Positions 18,373-26,921 of a stretch of DNA of 64,000 nt are shown here, in pieces (within the stretch, counting starts at the first letter, position 1; every line of letters starts with the position of its first letter). The notes below the pieces were generated by a model. The model was given only the letters and a program-made list of their open reading frames with translations, made no database searches and was not told where the DNA came from. This stretch comes from Streptomyces sp. WZ-12 (GTDB taxonomy: Bacteria > Actinomycetota > Actinomycetes > Streptomycetales > Streptomycetaceae). The stretch lies in the NCBI RefSeq assembly GCF_028898845.1, contig NZ_CP118574.1:3162001-3226000 (forward strand), in the 5' to 3' direction. The position numbers were made by a program, and so were the translations under genes.

Positions 18373-18434
18373 GGCCGCCACGCTCGACCGCCGCTTTAAG
18401 AACGTTCTAAGACGCCGTTTGACAGCCTGGGTCC
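18373..18434. promoter_or_regulatory. 62-bp divergent promoter region with palindrome AGAACGTTCT
   Basis: The whole space between the MurG-like gene and the response regulator must hold both promoters. It contains a perfect 10-bp palindrome at 18399-18408 in an AT-richer patch, a good candidate site for the adjacent response regulator. No Shine-Dalgarno is obvious on either side. Confidence 0.5.
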
Positions 18435-19175
18435 ATGACCGCACGCCCCGCACCCGCGCCCGCACCCGGCACGCCCCCGCCAGCCGCCCCCAGGATCCTG
18501 GTCGTCGACGACGAACCGGAGGTCCGCGCCGCAGTGGCGGACGGACTCGCCGTGGAGGGCTACGCGGTCCGCGGCGCCGCCGACGGGCTGGCCGCGCTCT
18601 CCGAGGTCGCCGCCTGGCAACCGGACGCCCTCGTCCTGGACGTGATGATGCCGGTGCTGGACGGCCTGGCGGTCTGCCGCCGGCTGCGCGCCCTGGACGA
18701 CCGCACCCCGATCCTCGTGCTGACCGCCCTGGACGCGGTCAGCGACCGGGTCGACGGCCTGGATGCCGGCGCCGACGACTACCTCGTCAAGCCGTTCGCC
18801 CTGGACGAGTTGATCGCCCGGGTCCGCGCCCTGCTGCGGCGGGCCGAGGCGGGCCGGGCCGACGCCTCCCACCTCGCCTTCGCCGACCTCGTCGTCGATC
18901 CCACCACCCGCACCGGCCACCGCGGCCAGCGCCCGCTGGAGTTCAGCCGCACCGAGTACGCCCTGCTGGAACTGCTGCTGACGCACCCCGGCCAGGTGCT
19001 GCCGCGGGAGACGATCCTGGAGCGGGTCTGGGGCCGCGACTTCGGCCCGGACTCCAACTCGCTGGCCGTCTATATCGGTTATCTGCGCCGCAAGTTGGAG
19101 GCCGGCGGCGAGCCCCGGCTCGTCCACACCGTGCACGGCGTCGGCTACCGCCTGGACCGCCCGGAGGGCACATGA
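18435..19175 (+). CDS. OmpR/PhoB-family response regulator
   Basis: 246 aa. Receiver domain (about 20-135) with acidic pair DD at 25-26, phospho-acceptor Asp69 (LVLDVMMP), the switch Thr in VLTALDA and Lys in YLVKPFALDEL. The C-terminal winged helix (about 150-243) contains TEYALLELLLTHPGQVLPRE and the recognition region NSLAVYIGYLRRKLE. It is paired with the sensor kinase 55 bp downstream. The divergent arrangement suggests that it controls the MurG-like/epimerase operon (inference). Confidence 0.93.
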   Translation: MTARPAPAPAPGTPPPAAPRILVVDDEPEVRAAVADGLAVEGYAVRGAADGLAALSEVAAWQPDALVLDVMMPVLDGLAVCRRLRALDDRTPILVLTALDAVSDRVDGLDAGADDYLVKPFALDELIARVRALLRRAEAGRADASHLAFADLVVDPTTRTGHRGQRPLEFSRTEYALLELLLTHPGQVLPRETILERVWGRDFGPDSNSLAVYIGYLRRKLEAGGEPRLVHTVHGVGYRLDRPEGT

Positions 19176-19230
19176 CCCCGCGCCGCCTCCGCCCGACCGC
19201 GACCGTGACCGCGCCGAACGGGACCGCGGC

Positions 19231-20655
19231 ATGACCGGCCGGCGCCGCCTGGGCGGCCGCTGGGTCCGCCGCCGCCCGCTGCGCGCCCGGCTGGCGCTGG
19301 CCGCGTCCGCCGCGGTGGCCCTGGTCGCGGTGGGCATCTGCGCGGCCGCGTTCGTCGTCCTGCGGGTCCAGATGACCCGTCAGCTCGACCTCAACCTCGC
19401 CCAGACCGCCACCCAACTCGTCCAGCGCACCCGCAACTGGGGCCCGACCGCCAGCGACACCTCCTGCCGCTACCAGGCCGTCCCCTGCGTCCAGATCATC
19501 CCGGCCAATCCCGCCCGGGACGCCCACGACCGCACCCCCGCCCTGCCCGTGACCAGCGCCACCCGCGAGGTGGCCGCCGGCCGTCACTCGCCCTACTACA
19601 CCAACCTCACCGTCGCCGGGCACCCGGTACGGACGTACACCTCCCGGTTGCCCGGCCGGGACGAGGCGCTCCAGGTGGCGCTGCGCTCCGACACCGTCGA
19701 GCGCGGGGTGCGCCAGGCCGCCTGGGGGCTGGCCGCGGTCGGCGGCATCGGCGTCCTGTTCGCCGCCGGCCTCGGCTACTGGGTCTCCCGCACCGGCCTG
19801 GCCCCGGTCGCCCGACTGACCGCCACCGCGGAGCGGATCGCCACCACCCGCGACCCCCGGCACCGCATCGACCTGCCGCCCGGCCCGCCCGGCCACGAGG
19901 ACGAACTCACCCGGCTCGCCGCCAGCTTCAACACCATGCTCGGCGAACTGGAGCAGTCCGTCACCGCCCAGCGCCGCCTGGTCGCCGACGCCTCCCACGA
20001 GCTGCGCACCCCGCTCACCGCGCTGCGCACCAACGCCGAACTCCTCGCCCGCGCCGACCGCTTGACGGGCGAACAGCGGGATCGCGCCTCCGCGGCGCTG
20101 GGCCGCCAACTGCGCGAGGTCACCACCCTCGTCAACGACCTGATCGAGCTCGCCCGCGACGAGGAGCCCCGCCCGCTGCTCGAACAGGTCCGCCCCGCCG
20201 CCCTGTTGGAGCACGCGGTCGCCGCGGCCCGCGAACACTGGCCGGCCCTCGCCTTCACCCTCCGCATCGCCCCCGGGACGGCCACCACCACCCTGCCCGG
20301 CGTCCCCGCCCGGCTCACCCGCCTGCTGTCCAACCTCCTGGACAACGCCGCCAAGTTCTCCCCGCCCGGCGGCCCCGTCGAGACCGAACTGGCGGACGTC
20401 GCGGGCGAGTTGCACCTCACCGTCCGCGACCACGGCCCCGGCATCGCCGACGGCGACCTGCCGTACGTCTTCGACCGCTTCTACCGGGCCCAGGCCGCCC
20501 GGGCGCTACCCGGCTCGGGCCTCGGCCTTGCCATGGCCCGCCAGATCGCCCGGGCCCACGGCGCCGAACTCACCGCCGAACAGGCCCCGGGCGGCGGCGC
20601 GCTCTTCCGCCTACGCATGCCCGTCCCCCCGCAACCCGCCGAGGGGGACGGGTGA
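19231..20655 (+). CDS. membrane sensor histidine kinase
   Basis: 474 aa. Transmembrane helices at about 21-46 and 163-185 flank an extracytoplasmic sensor of about 115 residues with a Cys79-Cys86 pair that could form a disulfide. Next come HAMP (about 186-240), HisKA with the phosphorylated His256 (ADASHELRTP) and the HATPase domain with NLLDNAAKFS, DHGPGIAD, FDRFYR and GSGLGLAMA boxes. It is the cognate kinase of the upstream regulator. The signal is unknown; the cell-wall enzyme genes next door suggest envelope stress (inference). Confidence 0.93.
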   Translation: MTGRRRLGGRWVRRRPLRARLALAASAAVALVAVGICAAAFVVLRVQMTRQLDLNLAQTATQLVQRTRNWGPTASDTSCRYQAVPCVQIIPANPARDAHDRTPALPVTSATREVAAGRHSPYYTNLTVAGHPVRTYTSRLPGRDEALQVALRSDTVERGVRQAAWGLAAVGGIGVLFAAGLGYWVSRTGLAPVARLTATAERIATTRDPRHRIDLPPGPPGHEDELTRLAASFNTMLGELEQSVTAQRRLVADASHELRTPLTALRTNAELLARADRLTGEQRDRASAALGRQLREVTTLVNDLIELARDEEPRPLLEQVRPAALLEHAVAAAREHWPALAFTLRIAPGTATTTLPGVPARLTRLLSNLLDNAAKFSPPGGPVETELADVAGELHLTVRDHGPGIADGDLPYVFDRFYRAQAARALPGSGLGLAMARQIARAHGAELTAEQAPGGGALFRLRMPVPPQPAEGDG

Positions 20656-20839
20656 CGGCCCCGAGGCCCTGACCCGAGGCGGCGCCTGCCCGCGCCCACC
20701 ACCTCCCACTGCCTGCCTTGCGCCGTGCTCGCCGCCGCTGCCTCCTCTTATCCGGCAACGAACGCGGGATGCCGGGGAGTTCCCCATTCCGTTACGGATT
20801 GTAGTGGGGGTGTGGTCGGGCTGTAGTCAAGCGGTCGGG

Positions 20840-20903
20840 TACCAACAGTCCCTGGAGCGGGTATCAACAGTCCCTGGAGAAGGGCGAGAAGCGGGTCGTC
20901 GGG
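20840..20903 (+). repeat. inverted partial duplication of icmA coding sequence
   Basis: Bases 20865-20903 (39 nt) are identical to the reverse complement of 21358-21396 inside icmA (encoding [13 protein letters not shown]), and with the two bases before a single mismatch the match extends to 41 of 42. Immediately before it, 20840-20857 repeats the first 18 nt of the same stretch. The fragment therefore contains one partial and one longer copy in tandem, inverted relative to the gene about 450 bp away. Confidence 0.9.
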
Positions 20904-20908
20904 CTGTG

Positions 20909-20946
20909 GTCGGAGGTCAGGGAGACGGTAGTCGGAGGTCAGGGAG
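20909..20946 (+). repeat. 16-nt direct repeat, period 22
   Basis: The same 16-nt unit (beginning GTCGGAGGTC) occurs at 20909-20924 and 20931-20946, directly after the icmA fragment. It may reflect slippage at the same rearrangement. Confidence 0.7.
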
Positions 20947-21078
20947 CGCCCGCCTGCGGTTGGGGTGGAGTCCGGGGTCTGTGGTCGGGGTGCAGTGCGG
21001 GGTGCTTCGTGGGGATGCGGTCGGGGTGCAGCCGGGGTGCGGAGTCGGGGTGTCGGGGTGCGGCTGGGGTATGGGCAA

Positions 21079-22779
21079 TCAGAAGCCGGCCGGTTCGGTG
21101 TAGACCCCCCATTCCTCGCGCAGCACGTCGCAGATCTCCCCGAGGGTCGCCTCCTCGCGGACCGCGGCCAGCATCGGCTCGATCATGTTCCGCCCGCCGC
21201 GTGCCGCGGCCAGCAGGTCCGCGAGCGCGGCCCGCACCCGGGCGTCGTCGCGGGCCGCCTTGCGCTCCGCCAGGAGTCGCACCTGCTCCCGCTCGACCTC
21301 GTGGCTGACCCGCAGGATCTCCAGGTCCCCGGTGACCGACCCCTCGTGGCAGTTGACCCCGACGACCCGCTTCTCGCCCTTCTCCAGGGACTGTTGGTAG
21401 CGGAACGCGGACTCGGCGATCTCGCCGGTGAACCAGCCGTCCTCGATGCCCCGCAGGATGCCGGAGGTGATCGGGCCGACCGGGTACTGCCCGTCCGGCA
21501 CCGCCCGCGCCCCGCGCTCCCTGATCTGCGCGAAGATCTTCTCCGCGTCCGCCTCGATCCGGTCGGTCAGCGCCTCGATGAACCACGAACCGCCCAACGG
21601 ATCCGCGACGTTGGCGACGCCGGTCTCCTCCATCAGCACCTGCTGGGTGCGCAGCGCGATCTCCGCGGCCTGCTCGCTGGGCAGCGCCAGGGTCTCGTCC
21701 AGGGCGTTGGTGTGCAGCGAGTTGGTGCCGCCGAGCACCGCCGCCAGCGCCTCCACGGCCGTGCGCACCACGTTGTTGTACGGCTGCTGGGCGGTCAGCG
21801 AGACGCCGGCGGTCTGGGTGTGGAACCGCAGCCACTGCGCCTTCTCGCTGCGCGCGCCGTAGACGTCGCGCATCCAGCGGGCCCAGATCCGGCGCGCGGC
21901 GCGGAACTTGGCGATCTCCTCGAAGAAGTCCACGTGCGCGTCGAAGAAGAAGGACAGGCCGGGGGCGAAGGTGTCCACGTCCAGCCCGCGGGAGAGGCCG
22001 AGCTCGACGTAGCCGAAGCCGTCGGCGAGGGTGTAGGCGAGCTCCTGGGCGGCCGTCGCGCCGGCTTCCCGGATGTGGTAGCCGGAGACCGACAGCGGCT
22101 TGTAGGCGGGGATGCCCTGCGCGCAGTGCTCCATCAGGTCGCCGATCAGCCGCAGGTGCGGCTCGGGCGGGAAGAGCCACTCCTTCTGCGCGATGTACTC
22201 CTTGAAGATGTCGGTCTGGAGCGTGCCGTTGAGCACCGCCGGGTCGACGCCCTGGCGCTCGGCGGCGACGAGGTACATGCAGAAGGCCGGCACGGCGGGC
22301 CCGCTGATCGTCATGGACGTCGTGACGTCGCCCAGTGGGATGTCCTTGAAGAGGACCTCCATGTCGGCCGCCGAGTCGATGGCGACGCCGCAGTGCCCGA
22401 CCTCGCCGAGCGACCGCGGGTCGTCGGAGTCGCGCCCCATCAGCGTCGGCATGTCGAACGCCACCGAGAGGCCGCCGCCGCCGGCCTTGAGGATCATCTT
22501 GTAGCGCTCGTTGGTCTGCTCGGCGTTGCCGAAGCCGGCGAACTGGCGGATCGTCCACGTCCGGCCGCGGTAGCCGGTCGGGTACAGGCCGCGCGTGAAG
22601 GGGTACTCCCCCGGCCATCCGATCCGCTCGAAGCCCTCCACGGAGTCGCCGGGGCGGGGCCCGTACGCCGGCTCGACGGGGTCGCCGGACAGGGTGGTGA
22701 AGTCCGCGTCCCGCTTCCGGGCGGAGTCGTACCGGGCCTGCCAGCGGCGGCGGCCCTCTTCGATCGCGTCAGCGTCCAT
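21079..22779 (-). CDS. icmA: isobutyryl-CoA mutase, large subunit
   Basis: 566 aa, TIM-barrel substrate subunit of a coenzyme-B12-dependent acyl-CoA mutase that interconverts isobutyryl-CoA and n-butyryl-CoA. Phe80 (TIRQFAG) and Gln198 (EYIAQKEW) replace the Tyr and Arg that methylmalonyl-CoA mutase uses to bind the carboxylate, the known signature separating IcmA from MCM. There is no C-terminal B12-binding DxHxxG domain, so a separate small subunit (IcmB) is needed; it is not in this window. Start MDADAIEEG was chosen by homology; an open extension to 23082 is low complexity. The isomerase links valine and butyrate catabolism to polyketide precursors. Confidence 0.95.
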   Translation of the reverse strand: MDADAIEEGRRRWQARYDSARKRDADFTTLSGDPVEPAYGPRPGDSVEGFERIGWPGEYPFTRGLYPTGYRGRTWTIRQFAGFGNAEQTNERYKMILKAGGGGLSVAFDMPTLMGRDSDDPRSLGEVGHCGVAIDSAADMEVLFKDIPLGDVTTSMTISGPAVPAFCMYLVAAERQGVDPAVLNGTLQTDIFKEYIAQKEWLFPPEPHLRLIGDLMEHCAQGIPAYKPLSVSGYHIREAGATAAQELAYTLADGFGYVELGLSRGLDVDTFAPGLSFFFDAHVDFFEEIAKFRAARRIWARWMRDVYGARSEKAQWLRFHTQTAGVSLTAQQPYNNVVRTAVEALAAVLGGTNSLHTNALDETLALPSEQAAEIALRTQQVLMEETGVANVADPLGGSWFIEALTDRIEADAEKIFAQIRERGARAVPDGQYPVGPITSGILRGIEDGWFTGEIAESAFRYQQSLEKGEKRVVGVNCHEGSVTGDLEILRVSHEVEREQVRLLAERKAARDDARVRAALADLLAAARGGRNMIEPMLAAVREEATLGEICDVLREEWGVYTEPAGF

Positions 22780-22793
22780 GCCCACGAATTTAC

Positions 22794-22805
22794 TAGGACG
22801 TCCTA
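22794..22805. promoter_or_regulatory. palindrome TAGGACGTCCTA upstream of icmA
   Basis: Perfect 12-bp palindrome, with two further matching pairs (TA/TA) one position out on each side. It lies 15-26 bp before the icmA ATG within an AT-rich patch, in the position of an operator overlapping the promoter. A MarR gene at 23609-24121 is a possible but untested partner. Confidence 0.5.
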
Positions 22806-23040
22806 CTATCTGTCGATGGGACGTACCCCGGATTCGCCTCGGGGGCCGCCCCCTAGGGGCCCCGCATCCCCCACCAGGGGGCTGCCCACCGCCCCCGCGC
22901 CGAAAACCACCGCCCAGCGCCGGCCCCGCCCCACCACCGACGAGCCGCCCACCGCGCACCGCCACCCTGCCGCCCCACCGCACGCCCCACCCGCGTACGG
23001 AGGGAAGGCAGCGCGGAGAGCGCGGCGGACAACGCAGACG

Positions 23041-23065
23041 CGCCCCTCCCGCATCGGGAGAGGCG
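23041..23065. terminator. terminator of the DUF3817 gene
   Basis: 11-bp arms (23041-23051 and 23055-23065) with one mismatch and a 3-nt loop, downstream of the minus-strand gene ending at 23132. Confidence 0.6.
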
Positions 23066-23131
23066 CGCACGGGTCGTGCCACGGCAGCCAGGAGCGCCGT
23101 GGCGCGGGCGCCACGGCCGACCGGCCCGCCG

Positions 23132-23464
23132 TCAGACCTTGGCGAGATCCGGCTTGGCGTCCGCCAGCAGCGGCTCGATCTCGCGGACCACCTTGCGCTC
23201 GACGAAGAACGCGGCGGTCGGGATCGTCCCGGAAATCAGCACCCACAGCAGCTTGCCGAACGGCCAGCGCGCCTTGGAACCCAGGTCGAACGCGAAGACC
23301 AGGTAGATGATGTAGAGCACGCCGTGGACCTGGGCGACGACGAGGGTCAGGTCCTTGCCCATCCCGAAGCCGTACTTGAAAACCATGCAGGCGCAGAGCA
23401 CGAGCAGCATCACGGCGGTGATGTAGGCCATCGCCCGGTAACGGGTCAGCACGCTGGATTTCAT
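23132..23464 (-). CDS. DUF3817 small membrane protein
   Basis: 110 aa with three hydrophobic segments (AYITAVMLLVLCACMVF; LTLVVAQVHGVLYIIYLVFAF; LWVLISGTIPTAAFF) and a basic N-terminus. The pattern HGVLYIIYLVF followed by KARWPF is the DUF3817 hallmark. A second family member is encoded at 26918-27268. Function unknown; possibly co-transcribed with the MarR gene upstream (144-bp gap). Confidence 0.88.
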   Translation of the reverse strand: MKSSVLTRYRAMAYITAVMLLVLCACMVFKYGFGMGKDLTLVVAQVHGVLYIIYLVFAFDLGSKARWPFGKLLWVLISGTIPTAAFFVERKVVREIEPLLADAKPDLAKV

Positions 23465-23608
23465 GGGTACGAGCGTAACCGCCCGGAAAATCCCCGCGGA
23501 CGCGGGGACCGCACAGGCACCGGGTTGCAGGTGGGGGCCCTTTTCGGGCCGTGTGCGCGGACGCGGGGCGCCTGCGCGCCGACCCGCGCGGGCGCTCCCG
23601 CGCGGCCC

Positions 23609-24121
23609 TCAGTCCCGGTCTTCGAAGTCCCCGGCCGCCACCCGCAGCGGCCGCAGCAGCGCGAAGACCTCGGCGCACTCCTCGGCGTCGTACGTCCCGA
23701 GCCCGAAGTCCATGGCCATCAGGTCCCGGGTGGCCGCGTCGCACACCTCGCGCCCCTTCTCCGTGATGGACGCCAGGGTGCCGCGGCCGTCGTTCGGGTT
23801 GGGGCGCTTGGCGACCAGCCCGGACTTCACCAGCCGGTCCACGGTGTTCGTCACCGACGTGGGGTGCACCATCAGGCGCTCGCCGATCTTCGACATCGGC
23901 AGCTCGCCCGCCTTGGAGAAGGTCAGCAGCACCAGCGCCTCGTAGCGCGCGAAGGTCAGCCCGTACGGCTTGACCACCGCGTCCACCTCGGACAGCAGGA
24001 TCTGCTGGGCCCGCATGATCGAGGTGATCGCGGCCATGGAGGGCACGGATCCCCATCGCTGCGCCCAGAGTTCGTCTGCGCGCGCGATGGGGTCAAAGGC
24101 AAGGCTGAGCGGCTTCGGCAC
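23609..24121 (-). CDS. MarR family transcriptional regulator
   Basis: 170 aa from the GTG at 24121 (start VPKPLSLAFDP, chosen because conservation appears to begin there; the frame is open to 24160). Winged helix-turn-helix region LTFARYEALVLLTFSKAGELPMSKIGERL, recognition helix HPTSVTNTVDRLVKSGLV and wing NDGRGTLASITEKGREV are all typical. Ligand and targets unknown; icmA and the DUF3817 gene are the nearest same-strand genes downstream. Confidence 0.88.
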   Translation of the reverse strand: MPKPLSLAFDPIARADELWAQRWGSVPSMAAITSIMRAQQILLSEVDAVVKPYGLTFARYEALVLLTFSKAGELPMSKIGERLMVHPTSVTNTVDRLVKSGLVAKRPNPNDGRGTLASITEKGREVCDAATRDLMAMDFGLGTYDAEECAEVFALLRPLRVAAGDFEDRD

Positions 24122-24244
24122 GCCTTTGACCCTACCGGGCGGCCACATGCTGGTCAGCACTGTCTCAACTTCCGGGCTCAGTCGGTGGTCCGCACCCTTT
24201 CGGGCCGTCTCTGGGGGCGCGGAGGGCCGCAGCCGCCCGAGGGC

Positions 24245-25530
24245 TCACGTGGTCACCGCCTCCCCCGTATTCCGGGCACCCGAGCGCCGCACCTCGAAGA
24301 GCACCGCCAGGACCGCGACCGCCCCCAGCACTCCCCCGGCCGGCATCACCACCGGGAGTGGCGCGTACTCGGCCGCCACCCCGGCCAGCCCCATCGCCGC
24401 ACCCATCATCGTCATCCGTCCCGCCTGCATTACCGTCATCGCCTGCCCCAACAGCTCCTCGGGCACCGCGGCCACGAACCACCGGTCGACGCCGAAGTTG
24501 TACGCGATGCTGGTGCCGGTCAGCACCAGCAGCACCAACGCCCAGCCCAGCGAGGGCCGGACGGCGAACCCCAGGGACGGCACCACCGCGAACGCCCCCA
24601 ACGGGAACGTCAGTCGCGTACGGGCCCGCGGCCCGAGGAACGCCCCCACCAGGGTCTCGGCCACCACCGCCCCGATCGGCATCCCGCACATCAACAGCCC
24701 CTGCCCGGCCGGCCCCACCCCCAACAGGTCCCCGTACGGGACCAGTAGCGCCTCCGGGACGACCACGACGGCCGGCGGCGCCCAGCCGAGCAGCAGCAGC
24801 GCCCGCACCCGCCGGTCGGCCAGCAGGTGCCGGGTCCCGGCCAGCGAGGCGCCCAGCAGCGCCCCGCCGGACCGCCCACGGGCCGGGCGGGCGGCCGTCC
24901 CCAGCCGCAACAGCAGCGCCGAGGCGGTGAACGTCCCGGCGGTGATGCCGAGCACCTCCCCCGGCGGGACGGCCGCCAACAGCAGCCCCCCGGCGGCGAA
25001 TCCGACGAGCTGCGCGCCCTGGTTGACGATCCGGACCAGCGAGCGTCCCAGGACGAACAGGTCTCGCCCAGGATCTCCCCGAGCGACCCGGCCCGGGTAC
25101 CGGCGAAGACCGGCGCCACCGCCGCGATCAGGCAGCGCAGCCCGAGCAGCACCACCACCGGCGCCCCGGGCAGCACCATGGCCGCGGCCGCCGCCGCGCA
25201 CACCGCGTCGCAGCAGACCAGGACCCGACGGGCCGGGTGCCGGTCGGCGACGGCCGACAGCAGCGTGCCGCCGACGACGTACGGCAGCAGGCCGAGCGCG
25301 AAGGTCAGCGCGCTGAGCAACGGCGAGTCGGTCAGCCGGTAGACCAGGACGGACAGCGCGATCTCGCAGACCACCACGCCCAGGGAGGACAGCAGGTGGG
25401 CGGCGAAGACGTAGCGGAACTCGGGGACGGCGAAGACGGCGCGGTACCCCGTCCCGGGCGGCGCGGCGGCGGCCGGTGGACGGCAGGCGGGAGCGGGGCC
25501 CGGTCGTGCGGGCCCGGTGGGCGTCGGCAT
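24245..25530 (-). pseudogene. MFS drug-exporter-like gene, frameshifted
   Basis: Two overlapping reading frames encode one major-facilitator protein. The N-terminal part (25530 to about 25069) starts at MPTPTGP and has helices such as HLLSSLGVVVCEIALSVLVYRL. Around 25066-25069 the frame changes and homology continues as DLFVLGRSLVRIVNQGAQLV to the stop at 24245. One missing base between the codons for GEILG and RD would restore a single protein of about 428 aa. The shift is at roughly one third of the gene, so the product should be non-functional unless it is a sequencing error. The gene faces an ArsR-type regulator that presumably controlled it. Confidence 0.85.
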
Positions 25531-25569
25531 GGCGTCAGGCTGCCGGCGCCGCCCGGTGGGCCGTAGTGT

Positions 25570-25585
25570 TTCGGCTCGGACCGAA
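25570..25585. promoter_or_regulatory. inverted repeat TTCGG-N6-CCGAA between exporter and regulator
   Basis: Perfect 5-bp arms in the 80-bp space between the divergent MFS gene and the DUF5937/ArsR regulator; a candidate operator for that regulator. Confidence 0.4.
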
Positions 25586-25610
25586 TGTTGCGGGAGGGGA
25601 GGGCCCGGCG

Positions 25611-26600
25611 GTGCCGTTGGAACTGCATTTCGGGGCGGACGACCTGCTGCGGATCCGGTTCGCGATCTCGCCGCTGTGCGAGACCCACGAGGCGCTGCGG
25701 ACCCTGCGCCGCACCGACCGGCACGGTTACCACCTGCCGTGGCTGCGGCGGATGCGGGAGCGGGTGGCGGGTCTTGACCTGTCCCCGCTGTGGCTGTTCA
25801 TGCCGGCCCAACGGCCCGGCTACACCCCCGACTTCCTGGGTCGCCCACCCGACGTCCCGTTGGCCGACTTCGCCGCGGAGCTGGCGCGCCTACGGGCCAC
25901 CGACCCGGCGCTGGCCCGCACCGAGATGGCCAAGTCGCTGGCGTGCGTCCCGGGGGCGGCCCACTCGTCAGAGGGGCGGGCGGCGCTGGCCGACCCCGAA
26001 CGGGCCGTGCAGCGGCTGGCGGACCTCACCGAACGCGCCTGGGAGGCCCTGCTCGCGCCAGACTGGCCACGGCTGCGGGCCCTGCTGGAGGCGGAAATCG
26101 CCTACCGCTCGCGCCAGTTGGCCAGCGGCGGGCTGCGCCGCCTGTTCGCCGATCTGCACCCCCGGCTGTCCTGGTCGGACGACGGCACACTGACCGTCCG
26201 CACCCGTACGGACTTCGCGCAGCTCCAAGACCTGGCGGGGCGGGGGGTGTTGCTGCTGCCCAGCGTCTTCGTCTGGCCGGACGTGATCAGCGGCTTCGAC
26301 CCGCCGTGGCAGCCGACGGTGATCTACCCGGCGCGCGGCATCGGCGGGTTGTGGCAGCGGCCGGCGGGCGGCCCTGCGCTGGCCCGGCTGCTGGGCGCCA
26401 ACCGGGCCGCGGTGCTGACGGCCCTGGACGCGCCGGCGACCACGTCGGCGCTGGCCCACCAGTTGGGGCTGGCCGCCTCGTCCGTCTCGGCGCACCTGTC
26501 CGTGCTGCGCGACGCCGGGCTGCTGGCCTCGCGCCGGCACGGACACCAAGTGCTCTACGAGCGGACGCCGTTGGGCATCGCCCTGGCGGCCGGCGGCTGA
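25611..26600 (+). CDS. DUF5937/ArsR-type winged-helix regulator
   Basis: 329 aa. An N-terminal DUF5937-like region (VPLELHFGADDLLRIRFAIS start, about 1-240) is followed by an ArsR-type winged helix at about 255-325 (ALDAPATTSALAHQLGLAASSVSAHLSVLRDAGLLASRRHG and VLYERTPLG). Such proteins usually lie divergent from MFS exporters and repress them, as here. The GTG at 25611 was chosen by homology, with a purine-rich GGGAGGGGA upstream. No metal-binding cysteine motif is present. Its adjacent target gene is broken, yet this gene is intact. Confidence 0.87.
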   Translation: MPLELHFGADDLLRIRFAISPLCETHEALRTLRRTDRHGYHLPWLRRMRERVAGLDLSPLWLFMPAQRPGYTPDFLGRPPDVPLADFAAELARLRATDPALARTEMAKSLACVPGAAHSSEGRAALADPERAVQRLADLTERAWEALLAPDWPRLRALLEAEIAYRSRQLASGGLRRLFADLHPRLSWSDDGTLTVRTRTDFAQLQDLAGRGVLLLPSVFVWPDVISGFDPPWQPTVIYPARGIGGLWQRPAGGPALARLLGANRAAVLTALDAPATTSALAHQLGLAASSVSAHLSVLRDAGLLASRRHGHQVLYERTPLGIALAAGG

Positions 26601-26612
26601 CGGCCGCTCCCG

Positions 26613-26921
26613 TCAGGCGCCCCGCTCGCCGCCGGCCAGGTGGCGCTCGACGGTCTCCACCTTGGAGGTGAGGCCGTCGGTGACGCCCGGCCGGATGTCG
26701 GCCTTGAGGACCAGCGAGACCCGGCCGGCGCGCGCCTCGACGGCGGCCACGGCGCGCTTGACGACGTCCATGACCTCGTCCCACTCGCCCTCGATGGAGG
26801 TGAACATGGCGTCGGTGCGGTTGGGCAGCCCGGACTCGCGGACGACCCGGACGGCGTCGGCGACGTACTCGCCGACGTCCTCGCCGACGCCCAACGGGCT
26901 GACGGAAAAGGCGACGATCAT
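26613..26921 (-). CDS. MTH1187/YkoF-type thiamine-binding protein
   Basis: 102 aa, ferredoxin-like fold family ([56 protein letters not shown]). Members bind thiamine or hydroxymethylpyrimidine in the cytoplasm. Its ATG overlaps the stop of the DUF3817 gene upstream (ATGA), so the two are coupled. Confidence 0.87.
   Translation of the reverse strand: MIVAFSVSPLGVGEDVGEYVADAVRVVRESGLPNRTDAMFTSIEGEWDEVMDVVKRAVAAVEARAGRVSLVLKADIRPGVTDGLTSKVETVERHLAGGERGA

Larger units (their letters stand above)
20656..21078. other. 423-bp intergenic region with an inverted icmA fragment and G-rich repeats
   Basis: No gene is supported. From 20840 to 20903 it carries an inverted copy of a piece of the adjacent icmA gene; from 20909 to 20946 there is a 16-nt direct repeat with a 22-nt period; and from about 20947 to 21065 the plus strand is a degenerate run of CGGGGTG-type units. 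See the separate entries. Confidence 0.7.
22780..23131. promoter_or_regulatory. icmA upstream region and DUF3817 terminator region
   Basis: 352 bp without a gene. The icmA-proximal end holds the palindrome at 22794-22805. The middle (22840-22890) is GC-rich with short G/C palindromes, and the distal end holds the hairpin at 23041-23065. Confidence 0.5.

Noticed and set aside
20528..21103. Plus-strand frame running from the kinase end through the icmA fragment
   Set aside because: Out of frame with the kinase and low complexity in its second half; the YQQSLE-like words come from the duplicated fragment, not from a gene.
22780..23082. N-terminal extension of IcmA
   Set aside because: The extra 100 residues are Gly/Arg/Pro-rich and lie over the palindromic promoter region; from MDADAIEEG the Phe80/Gln198 numbering matches the known family exactly.
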